DNA from: DASPOF01 sp035626155
GTDB lineage: Bacteria > Desulfobacterota > Binatia > Binatales > Binataceae
Direction of reading: 5' to 3'
Assembly (NCBI GenBank): GCA_035626155.1
Contig: DASPOF010000057.1
Coordinates: 1 to 46,343, forward strand
Length of the DNA: 46,343 bases
The notes below the pieces were generated by a model that was given only the letters and a program-made list of their open reading frames with translations, did no database searches and was not told the origin of the DNA. This document shows positions 1 through 9,021 of this stretch, piece after piece (the first letter of the stretch is position 1; the number at the start of each line of letters is the position of its first letter). A program made the translations under genes and the position numbers.

Positions 1-438
1 CTCGATCTCGTGATCGAGCGCAACCCGACCGAAATCCCCGAGTCCCTGGTGATGCGCGAGTTGCAAGCGATGGAGTCGGAGCTGGAGGCCACCCTGGAGG
101 CGGGCGGGCTCACCCACGAGCAGGCCCAGGAGCGCGTCAAGGCGGCGGCCGACGACCTGAAAACCCGCGCCGAGAAGCGGGCCCGCACCGCGCTGGTGCT
201 CGATGCGCTGGCCGAGCAGGAAAAGATCGATGTCACGGGCGAGGAGCTGGGGGATCGCGTGGCGCGAATCGTGACCGACAGCGGCCGCCAGCGCGATCGC
301 GCGGCGGAGTTCTACCGGAAGGAGGAGAACCGCGAGGCGCTCCGGCAGTCGATGCGGCGCGAAAAAGTGCTCGACATGTTGCTCACGCGCGCCAAGCGCG
401 AGGACGAAGTTGCAGCCGAGCCCGGTCCGCAAGCGTAA
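1..438 (+). CDS. tig: Trigger factor, C-terminal part (5' end outside window)
   Basis: The reading frame is open from base 1 and ends at TAA 436-438, so only the last ~145 residues are present. They are a charged, helix-rich segment (MRELQAM, HEQAQERVKAAADDLKTRAE, LDALAEQEKIDV, RREKVLDMLL) typical of the C-terminal chaperone arms of trigger factor, the ribosome-bound peptidyl-prolyl isomerase and chaperone that receives nascent chains. The GTG at 10 is just an internal valine codon. Identification is strengthened by the following clpP-clpX-lon genes, because tig-clpP-clpX(-lon) is a very common bacterial order. The N-terminal ribosome-binding and PPIase domains are not in the window. Confidence 0.9.
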   Translation, partial: LDLVIERNPTEIPESLVMRELQAMESELEATLEAGGLTHEQAQERVKAAADDLKTRAEKRARTALVLDALAEQEKIDVTGEELGDRVARIVTDSGRQRDRAAEFYRKEENREALRQSMRREKVLDMLLTRAKREDEVAAEPGPQA

Positions 439-464
439 TTCGCACCCGGAAAACGAGATCCCGG

Positions 465-493
465 TTGTGCGGTATTTTCAAACCCGATAGAAT
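465..493 (+). promoter_or_regulatory. Candidate sigma70-type promoter for clpP
   Basis: TTGTGC at 465-470 and TAGAAT at 488-493 are separated by 17 bases and are followed by a T-run. The site lies in the 117-base gap between tig and clpP and would start transcription about 55 bases before the clpP ATG. It is a sequence match only; read-through from tig is also likely. Confidence 0.45.
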
Positions 494-555
494 TTTTTAG
501 GCGTCATCGGCCGTTTTCGCTATGGTGATTGCCGGCTGCGGCGCAGTTCGGGTTT

Positions 556-1152
556 ATGAGCACCCTGATACCGATCGTAGTCGAGCAAACCGGCCGTGGA
601 GAGCGGGCTTACGACATTTATTCGCGCCTATTGAAGGACCGGATTATCTTTCTCGGCAGCGAAGTCAATGACGATGTCGCCAACCTGGTGACCGCGCAGT
701 TTCTGTTCCTCGAATCCGAAGACCCGGACAAGGAAATCAGCTTCTACATCAACTCGCCGGGCGGGTCCGTCACCGCCGGGATGGCGATTTACGACACGAT
801 GCAGTTCATCAAGCCCGCGGTCTCGACGCTTTGCCTCGGCCAGGCGGCGAGCATGGGGGCGGTGCTGCTCGCAGCGGGCGCCAAGGGCAGGCGTTACGCG
901 CTTCCGCACGCGCGGGTGATCATCCATCAGCCGCTCGGCGGCGCGCAGGGGCAGGCGAGCGACATCGAGATTCACGCGCGCGAGATTTTGCGCATGCGCG
1001 AGGACATCAACGAGATCCTCGCCCGGCACACCGGCCAGAACGTGCGCAAGATCGAGAAGGACGCGGACCGCGATTTCATCTTGTCTGCGACGGAAGCGGT
1101 TGAATACGGGCTGATTGATGAGGTAATCGTTAGCCGGAGGCCCTCCAAATGA
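556..1152 (+). CDS. clpP: ATP-dependent Clp protease proteolytic subunit ClpP
   Basis: ClpP is the tetradecameric serine peptidase that degrades substrates unfolded and fed by ClpX (or ClpA/C). The 198-residue product has the family's usual length and the N-terminal pattern IPIVVEQTGRGERAYDIYSRLL. The catalytic triad is visible: Ser99 in GQAASMGA, His124 in VIIHQPLGG and Asp173 in DADRDF. I chose ATG 556 (MSTLIPIVVEQ) over the upstream TTG at 529, because homologues begin close to the VPxVVEQT motif and the extra nine residues look like leader sequence. No strong Shine-Dalgarno precedes 556. clpX follows after 15 bases, so the two are probably cotranscribed. Confidence 0.96.
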   Translation: MSTLIPIVVEQTGRGERAYDIYSRLLKDRIIFLGSEVNDDVANLVTAQFLFLESEDPDKEISFYINSPGGSVTAGMAIYDTMQFIKPAVSTLCLGQAASMGAVLLAAGAKGRRYALPHARVIIHQPLGGAQGQASDIEIHAREILRMREDINEILARHTGQNVRKIEKDADRDFILSATEAVEYGLIDEVIVSRRPSK

Positions 1153-1167
1153 CCCGCGGGAGGCACT

Positions 1168-2418
<1,251 letters not shown>

Positions 2419-2444
2419 GCAGGCCAATCCGGGGATAGACGCAG

Positions 2445-4928
<2,484 letters not shown>

Positions 4929-4978
4929 GAGCCTGCTGGAGGGGTAGTTCCGGCCCCTGTGTAGTGGATCGCTCGATG

Positions 4979-5000
4979 AAGCCGCAGGGAGTTGCGGCTT
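4979..5000 (+). terminator. Terminator-like hairpin after lon
   Basis: AAGCCGCA at 4979-4986 pairs perfectly with TGCGGCTT at 4993-5000 around a six-base loop, about 50 bases after the lon stop and 100 bases before the HU gene. The tail (TGAT) has only a short T tract, so it is a probable rather than certain rho-independent terminator that would separate the clp-lon unit from hup. Confidence 0.55.
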
Positions 5001-5101
5001 TGATGGTGGGGGATCCGATTTTACGGGTATTGAGAGACGCCGCGGGTGCGGTGTTGCTCAACCATCGGGGGTAGCGGCGGGAGGCCGCTCAAATCAGACC
5101 A

Positions 5102-5428
5102 ATGACCAAAGCCGAACTGATCGAAGGGCTTTCGAACAAACTTCCGCTCAACAAGGCCGACGCCGAGCGCGCCATCAACATCATCCTCGATGATGTCATC
5201 GCCGCGCTCAAGAACGGCGACCGCGTGAACATCTCGGGGTTCGGGACATTCTCGGTATCATCGCGGCAGGCACGCGCGGGCCGGAATCCCAAAACCGGCG
5301 AGACGATCCAGATTTCGGCGAGCCGATCGGCCAAGTTCAAACCCGGCAAGCAACTCAAGGAATCGCTCAACGAGGCCTCGTCCGGAAGCGGCTCCACGCC
5401 GGTCTCACCGGCGGCCGGCGGCTCCTGA
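5102..5428 (+). CDS. hup: HU/IHF-family DNA-binding protein
   Basis: The 108-residue protein begins MTKAELIEGLS and contains the HU/IHF core: GDRVNISGFGTFSV followed by the DNA-intercalating arm RAGRNPKTGETIQI and then SRSAKFKPGKQLKESLN. HU-family proteins dimerise, bend DNA and shape the nucleoid. The body has the family's usual ~90 residues; an extra Gly/Ser/Pro-rich tail (about residues 93-108) is added. Lon followed by an HU gene is a well-known arrangement (lon-hupB). A GGGAGG lies upstream but about 17 bases from ATG 5102, so translation initiation is not well explained. HU and IHF-alpha subtypes cannot be separated by eye. Confidence 0.93.
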   Translation: MTKAELIEGLSNKLPLNKADAERAINIILDDVIAALKNGDRVNISGFGTFSVSSRQARAGRNPKTGETIQISASRSAKFKPGKQLKESLNEASSGSGSTPVSPAAGGS

Positions 5429-5474
5429 AGCCGTCGCGCGCCCGCCGGAACCCAGCACGCACAATCTCGCGTCA

Positions 5475-5502
5475 CGGCTCTTGCAAACTGCGGCAAGAGC
5501 CG
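5475..5502 (+). terminator. Strong hairpin downstream of hup
   Basis: CGGCTCTTGC at 5475-5484 and GCAAGAGCCG at 5493-5502 form a perfect 10-bp stem with an 8-base loop, 47 bases after the hup stop. There is no T tract, so it may act as an mRNA 3'-end stabiliser or a terminator of another type. Confidence 0.5.
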
Positions 5503-5707
5503 CGCCGCTCGCGCGTTCCCACCGTGAACGCGCAGGCGCCCTCGCCCGCGTGGCCTTATAGCATTCTCTGCGCGCCTCTCTTTCTCCGGTCATTCCCGCG
5601 CGCGTGTCCGGCGCGCGCGAGGAATCCCGGATCCTCATTTGGTCTTTTCAGAATCGTATGTCGCGCGCTCGATGGCGATCGCGCGACGCCGAGGACCCTC
5701 ACCATAA

Positions 5708-5728
5708 CCTCTCCCGGTCCGGGAGAGG
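5708..5728. repeat. Perfect inverted repeat
   Basis: CCTCTCCCGG (5708-5717), one T, then CCGGGAGAGG (5719-5728) make a perfect 10-bp inverted repeat preceded by CTCACCATAA. Elements of this general look, with CCTCTCCC and GGGAGAGG arms, occur as short dispersed intergenic repeats in many GC-rich genomes. Only one copy was noticed in this window. Confidence 0.5.
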
Positions 5729-5790
5729 AATTAGGAAAAGAATAGAGCGCGCGGGGATGCGCGATCGCGGTGGCGGCAGAATTCGAATCG

Positions 5791-5850
5791 GTGGCGCGGA
5801 AGCCCGCGCATCGACGGCGGGCGCGGCGGCCCGCCCTGCTATTCTTTTCT
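5791..5850. repeat. Dispersed repeat module A, copy 1 (degenerate)
   Basis: This copy matches two others (6767-6827, 12649-12713) across the shared core CCCGCGCATC, then GGCGGGCGCGGCGGCCCGC and a following pyrimidine/CTATT tract. The first hairpin is imperfect here. It lies in the hup to tRNA-Val gap, about 100 bases before a module B copy, the same order as at 12649-12812. Confidence 0.6.
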
Positions 5851-5956
5851 TCCTACTCGCAGAAGACTGTGAGGGTAAGGGACAACCAAAGATCGCGCGC
5901 GATTTTTTTCTCCTTGCCCCCGCATTCAGCCGCGCCGGACGAACACGCCCCGCGCG

Positions 5957-6018
5957 CCGCTCTTCTTTTTTTTCCCTGCCCCCGCACTCAGTTGCGGGGG
6001 AAGGTCAGGAAGGAGGTC
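5957..6018. repeat. Dispersed repeat module B, copy 1
   Basis: A pyrimidine tract (CCGCTCTTC and an 8-T run) leads into the hairpin CCCCCGCA (5979-5986) / TGCGGGGG (5993-6000), followed by AAGGTCAGGAAGG. The same block occurs at 12754-12812 with only a few differences. The T-run precedes the hairpin on this strand, so it is not a standard terminator in either orientation. A partial, diverged copy of its left end (CCTTGCCCCCGCATTCAG) lies at about 5911-5929. Confidence 0.65.
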
Positions 6019-6081
6019 TTCAAGCCCTTAGCCGCGACCGCTGGATTCCGGTCACCGAGAGACGATAATCGATCCGGCGAT

Positions 6082-6156
6082 GGGCGGTTAGCTCAGCGGT
6101 AGAGCATCGGCCTTACAAGCCGGGGGTCGCAGGTTCGAAACCTGCACCGCCCACCA
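6082..6156 (+). tRNA. tRNA-Val (anticodon TAC)
   Basis: A complete cloverleaf can be drawn: acceptor GGGCGGT (6082-6088) with ACCGCCC (6146-6152), a D arm with GCTC/GAGC, anticodon stem TCGGC/GCCGG with loop CTTACAA giving anticodon TAC (valine, reads GTA/GTG), and T arm GCAGG-TTCGAAA-CCTGC. The discriminator is A and the CCA end is encoded in the DNA. It stands alone, without other tRNA genes nearby. Confidence 0.96.
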
Positions 6157-6192
6157 AGAAAATCAGTGGCTATGCGCGCGGCGTATCGCAGC

Positions 6193-6426
6193 CTATGTCG
6201 CGGCCGCGAGCGCGCGGGCCAGCGGCGCCGGAAGCTCGATATCCGCGAAGCATTTTTCGGGGAACAGATAGTCCTCTCCGGACTCGTCGACGACGCGCAC
6301 TAACCGGTGACGTTCGGCGGCCGGGTCAGGAATCGTTCGGTAGATTTTGTGCAGTTCGAGGGAGGCCGCGAACCCTCGATTCTTCATGCACACGACAAAA
6401 CGACCATTTGAGGTTCTGCGTCTCAC
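6193..6426 (-). CDS. Conserved small protein, second gene of an overlapping pair
   Basis: This 77-residue protein has no function I can name. It reads VVCMKNRGFAASLELHKIYR...DPAAERHRLVRVVDESGEDYLFPEKCFADIELP. I recall similar short proteins (CxxNxGYxASLELRKIY, VDESGEDYLYP) as conserved hypotheticals in many bacteria, which is memory, not a search. It looks like a compact beta-rich fold with no signal peptide. The GTG start at 6426 overlaps the TGA stop of the upstream gene in the four-base string GTGA, so the two are very probably translationally coupled. The 3' end lies 37 bases from tRNA-Val on the opposite strand. Confidence 0.75.
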   Translation of the reverse strand: MRRRTSNGRFVVCMKNRGFAASLELHKIYRTIPDPAAERHRLVRVVDESGEDYLFPEKCFADIELPAPLARALAAAT

Positions 6427-6764
6427 GGTTCTTCGCTTAACAGGCGCTTGATTTTCAATTCACTCAAGCCGATCCCGTGCGCCTCGTACCAATGAACTTC
6501 AGCACGAACAATTGTACCATCAGCGAGCCGAACTCTCGCAACACCCTTCATCTTTCGCCATCTGCCGCGACCATAGGCTCGGGTCAGCCGCCGGAATTCT
6601 CGAATCCGACGGCCGACGGCGATTGTTTCAGTCTCGCTGATCTCGCCGATGACCTCGAACGTCACGCGTGGCTTTCTACGAGAGGAAACAGTGGCGGAGC
6701 CAGCGCGAGGGACCTCGGTGTCTGCCGCGCGAGTGTGGCTGCGCGAATGGTGGGGGAATCTCAA
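6423..6764 (-). CDS. Conserved small basic protein, first gene of an overlapping pair
   Basis: This protein of up to 113 residues has a conserved-looking core of about 80: PRVTFEVIGEI, then RGRWRKMKGVARVRLADG and AEVHWYEAHGIGLSELKIKRLL. The HWYEAHGIG...KIK block is familiar to me from small conserved bacterial proteins of unknown function. The start is uncertain. TTG 6764 gives 113 residues with an Arg/Ser-rich leader; GTG 6665 gives 80 residues and begins at the conserved core. Neither has a clear Shine-Dalgarno. Repeat module A (6767-6827) abuts the TTG, so the long leader may be a by-product of that insertion. I infer that the product acts together with the coupled 77-residue protein. Confidence 0.68.
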   Translation of the reverse strand: MRFPHHSRSHTRAADTEVPRAGSATVSSRRKPRVTFEVIGEISETETIAVGRRIREFRRLTRAYGRGRWRKMKGVARVRLADGTIVRAEVHWYEAHGIGLSELKIKRLLSEEP

Positions 6765-6766
6765 AG

Positions 6767-6827
6767 GTTGCGCGGGCGAGGCGCCCGCGCATCAATGGCG
6801 GGCGCGGCGGCCCGCTCCACTGTATTA
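6767..6827. repeat. Dispersed repeat module A, copy 2
   Basis: TGCGCGGGCG and CGCCCGCGCA form a perfect 10-bp stem around AGG. A second hairpin (GCGGGC/GCCCGC) follows within GGCGGGCGCGGCGGCCCGC. This double-hairpin layout resembles REP/BIME-type intergenic repeats. The copy abuts the 5' end of the minus-strand pair at 6193-6764, and no module B follows it. Confidence 0.65.
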
Positions 6828-6898
6828 ATCAAAGCGGAAACCCGGATCGCGCTGACGAGGGTTTTGATCCTGACGCGACGCACGCCGCGCGGGATGCT

Positions 6899-7264
6899 CT
6901 ATTCGGTCATCGTGCCCTTCCAGGTCCGCGCGGCCAGGTCGATCTCACCGGTGCTGCTGATTCGGCGGCCATCGGAGAGTTCGATAGTGGTCGCCGTCGC
7001 CCACCGATGTCTGCCCTTGGTCTCGTAGGTGCCGTGACCGATACCGCTCATCGAGTCGCCGTTCTCGAGAAATGCCGTGCCGACGATGCTGAAAGTGCCG
7101 TCCTTGCCGCCGCCCACGAAGGTGGCCGTCTCGAAGATCGCTCCAAATCCGGTCGCGGTTCCTTCAAAATTCACCCGGTTGAGAATGCTCGCGGCAGGTC
7201 CGGCCTCGACGGTGGCGGTGACCATCTTCATCGAAAATTCCCCGATTGGTTTGCCCGATGCCAT
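6899..7264 (-). CDS. Hypothetical protein, predicted small beta-barrel
   Basis: I do not recognise a named family. The 121-residue product (MASGKPIGEF...TWKGTMTE) is made of alternating short strands rich in Gly, Thr and Phe (FEGTATGFGAIFETATFVGGGKDGTFSIVGTAF), with no signal peptide and few charged residues. This suggests a calycin/lipocalin-like or other small beta-barrel fold, which is inference only. The start ATG at 7264 is well supported by AAGGAGAAC six bases upstream; the longer frame to 7675 has no such support and its extra sequence looks non-coding. The gene is monocistronic. The next gene downstream on the same strand starts at 6764, beyond repeat copy 2. Confidence 0.72.
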   Translation of the reverse strand: MASGKPIGEFSMKMVTATVEAGPAASILNRVNFEGTATGFGAIFETATFVGGGKDGTFSIVGTAFLENGDSMSGIGHGTYETKGRHRWATATTIELSDGRRISSTGEIDLAARTWKGTMTE

Positions 7265-7448
7265 AGGTTCTCCTTGCTCGCGAAAAGTTAGGTGTTGCGT
7301 ACCCGCTTCTTCGCCTCCGAACGTGCGCCATCGCCCCCGGGAAACTCCTCCCACCGCCCGCGCCATCGGATCCTGAGCCGCGCTGCAAGCGAGACTCAAC
7401 AAGGTTTCTTGGATCGCACGGAAGAAGAAATCGGCGGTCGGCCGCCCG

Positions 7449-7476
7449 TTGACGCAGCGCCCCGCCGGCCTATACA
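7449..7476 (+). promoter_or_regulatory. Near-consensus sigma70 promoter
   Basis: TTGACG (7449-7454), a 16-base spacer and TATACA (7471-7476) make one of the best sigma70-type matches in the window. The expected start point near 7483 is only a few bases before ATG 7487, which implies a nearly leaderless mRNA for the small gene downstream. Confidence 0.6.
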
Positions 7477-7486
7477 AATTGTAGAT

Positions 7487-7645
7487 ATGACAGTCAAAGA
7501 GGCGGGGCGCCGGGGCGGCGCCGCGCGATGGGCGAAGGTCAGGAGCAGGCGCGAGCGAAGCCGGATAATGCGCCGCGTGCGCCGTGGCGAGAAGGCAGGC
7601 AAGCGAAGCGACGGGCATCTTCGGGTGCGCAAGCGCGCTCAATGA
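7487..7645 (+). CDS. Candidate small very basic protein (52 aa)
   Basis: ATG 7487 opens a 52-residue frame (MTVKEAGRRGGAARWAK, then a run rich in Arg and Lys, ending VRKRAQ). The start KEAGRRGGAARWAK resembles the (K/R)xxGRxGGxARA motif of short bacterial proteins thought to bind nucleic acids. A near-consensus promoter ends 10 bases before the ATG, and no Shine-Dalgarno is present, so translation would be leaderless. Against it: GC-rich DNA often gives Arg-rich chance frames. I keep it because start, promoter and motif coincide. Confidence 0.45.
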   Translation: MTVKEAGRRGGAARWAKVRSRRERSRIMRRVRRGEKAGKRSDGHLRVRKRAQ

Positions 7646-7724
7646 GCGCCAGGAGCGCCCGCCTGGGGGGACCAAATATCAAATGTTCCGCGCAGACTTC
7701 GCGCGGCGGATAGGGTAATCTCTT

Positions 7725-7756
7725 CCCCTTCGGGGGCCCTCGGTGCTGGCGCCCCC
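7725..7756 (+). promoter_or_regulatory. Two mutually exclusive hairpins before the permease gene
   Basis: CCCC-TTCG-GGGG at 7725-7736 is a UUCG-tetraloop hairpin in RNA. Its right arm lies inside GGGGGC (7732-7737), which can instead pair with GCCCCC at 7751-7756. The two cannot form together. The second would lie 33 bases before the TTG start at 7790. This looks like an attenuator layout, but such overlaps also arise by chance in GC-rich DNA. Confidence 0.3.
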
Positions 7757-7789
7757 AGTGGACGGATTCATGCAGTCGAGGAGCACGAG

Positions 7790-8950
7790 TTGGCCGCATC
7801 GCCCGTCTTCGCGCTGATCGATTTCGCCCGAGTAAGCCTGGTGCGGCGAAGCCGCCGGCGCACTCTGCTCACGATTCTCGCCATCGCCAGCGCAACCGTC
7901 GTGTTCTCGGCGGTGATGGCCGTGCCGTACGTCATCAACAACATCATCAGCGCCGCCGATGCGTCCCCGCGCCTGGTCGTCATCAATCACAACGGGATGC
8001 TGTATGGGCTGCCCGAATCGTATTACCAGAAAGTCGCGAACCTTCGCGGCGTGGTCGCGGTCAACCGGATGACCTGGTTCGGCGGCGTGTACGACGACCC
8101 CAAACATCTGTTCCCCACGATGTCGATCGACGACAACGTCGATGTGGTGTGGCCCGATTACGGGCTCGACAGCGACGCGCTGCGCGCGTTTCGGGCGGAG
8201 CGGCGCGCGGCGCTGGTCGGGATCGCCACGATGCAGCGGTTTAACTGGCACGTCGGTCAATTGGTCCAGCTACGAAGCCAGGTCTATCCGGTCACGCTCA
8301 CGTTTCACATCGTCGGGAGTTTCGATACCGGCCCCGATCTGACCGCCTTCATGCTTCGCCGCGATTACCTGGAGGAAGCGCTTCACAATCCGGGGCGAAG
8401 CGACATGCTGTGGATACGGGTGAGCGATTCCGCCGAGCAGCCGCGCCTGGCCGCCACGATCGACGCGATGTTTCACAATTCGAGCGCGGAGACCGAGACC
8501 GACACGGAAAAGGTCTTCATGTCCAACTTTCTCGAGCGCTTCCGAACCATCGTCCTGCTCGTCGAGGGCATCGGGTTGTGCGCGGTCGTCGCGATCGCGC
8601 TGGCGGTGCTGAACGCCGCGGCGCTGGGACTGCGCGAGCGCCGGGGCGAGATCGCGGTGATGAAGAGTCTCGGCTTCACGGGGAGCCAGATTCTGGCCGC
8701 GATCGCATTCGAGGGGGCGATCATCGCGCTTGGGGGCGGAATCCTCGGCACGCTCATCGCGCGGGTGGGACTCGGGTTGATGCGCGGGATGGCGCCGTCG
8801 CTCGGGCCGCTGCTGTCGTTCGGGCTGCCGGGCGCGGTGGCGGCCGAGGGACTGGCCGCGGCGCTCGCGATCGGGCTTGGGGCGGCGCTGCTTCCTGCGC
8901 TGGCCCCGCTGCGCATCCCGGTGGTCGATTCGCTTCGCGCAATCAACTGA
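7790..8950 (+). CDS. ABC transporter permease, FtsX/MacB-like (orphan)
   Basis: The 386-residue protein has the MacB/FtsX permease layout: one N-terminal membrane helix (RRTLLTILAIASATVVFSAV, about 24-46), a large extracytoplasmic domain (about 50-250) and three C-terminal helices. The FtsX-type segment LGLRERRGEIAVMKSLGFTGSQIL lies around 283-306 and ends in LAPLRIPVVDSLRAIN. Such permeases work with a separate ATPase, often to extrude lipids or peptides or to drive periplasmic machines. No ATPase or adaptor gene is next to it, which is unusual. The TTG start at 7790 is supported by GAGGAG six bases upstream; no in-frame ATG fits better. Confidence 0.85.
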   Translation: MAASPVFALIDFARVSLVRRSRRRTLLTILAIASATVVFSAVMAVPYVINNIISAADASPRLVVINHNGMLYGLPESYYQKVANLRGVVAVNRMTWFGGVYDDPKHLFPTMSIDDNVDVVWPDYGLDSDALRAFRAERRAALVGIATMQRFNWHVGQLVQLRSQVYPVTLTFHIVGSFDTGPDLTAFMLRRDYLEEALHNPGRSDMLWIRVSDSAEQPRLAATIDAMFHNSSAETETDTEKVFMSNFLERFRTIVLLVEGIGLCAVVAIALAVLNAAALGLRERRGEIAVMKSLGFTGSQILAAIAFEGAIIALGGGILGTLIARVGLGLMRGMAPSLGPLLSFGLPGAVAAEGLAAALAIGLGAALLPALAPLRIPVVDSLRAIN

Positions 8951-8997
8951 AAATCGACGATCGAGTTAACCTCGTCGGAGCCCGTTTCGCGAGATCG

Positions 8998-9017
8998 CCG
9001 CGGGCTGCAAGCCGCGG
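8998..9017. terminator. Hairpin between convergent genes
   Basis: CCGC(G)GGCT - GCA - AGCCGCGG forms an eight-pair stem with one bulged G and a three-base loop, between the ends of the permease gene (8950) and the minus-strand FHA/CAP gene (9022). There is no T tract. It is placed to end or protect transcripts from both sides. Confidence 0.4.
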
Positions 9018-9021
9018 GCCT

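Larger units (their letters stand above)
5429..6081. other. Gene-poor stretch rich in hairpin repeats
   Basis: I see no convincing gene in this 653-base gap between hup and tRNA-Val. It holds four separate hairpin or repeat elements (5475-5502, 5708-5728, 5791-5850, 5957-6018) and long pyrimidine tracts. The frames open across it (for example 5604-6068) are Arg-rich, change character along their length and cross the repeats, so I read them as chance GC-rich frames. Confidence 0.6.
7265..7789. other. 525-base stretch with one candidate micro-gene
   Basis: Between two divergent genes, this stretch contains one candidate small CDS (7487-7645) with a near-consensus promoter. It also has a short hairpin CCGCGC/GCGCGG at 7688-7706 that could end that transcript, and two competing hairpins at 7725-7756. 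The other open frames look like GC-rich chance frames. Confidence 0.55.

Noticed and set aside
5957..6018. Repeat module B as a rho-independent terminator
   Set aside because: The T-run precedes the stem on the plus strand, and on the minus strand the stem is followed by A residues, so neither transcript has the terminal U-tract.
5524..6102. Several overlapping plus-strand frames in the hup to tRNA-Val gap
   Set aside because: They cross dispersed repeats and pyrimidine tracts, are Arg/Ala-rich and have no ribosome site or recognisable family.
6082..6156. tRNA-Val as an integration site for a mobile island
   Set aside because: No integrase gene, direct repeat of the tRNA 3' end or compositional change was seen in the adjacent DNA.
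7265..7675. N-terminal extension of the 121-aa beta-barrel gene
   Set aside because: The extension lacks conserved-looking sequence and ATG 7264 has a strong AAGGAG site.
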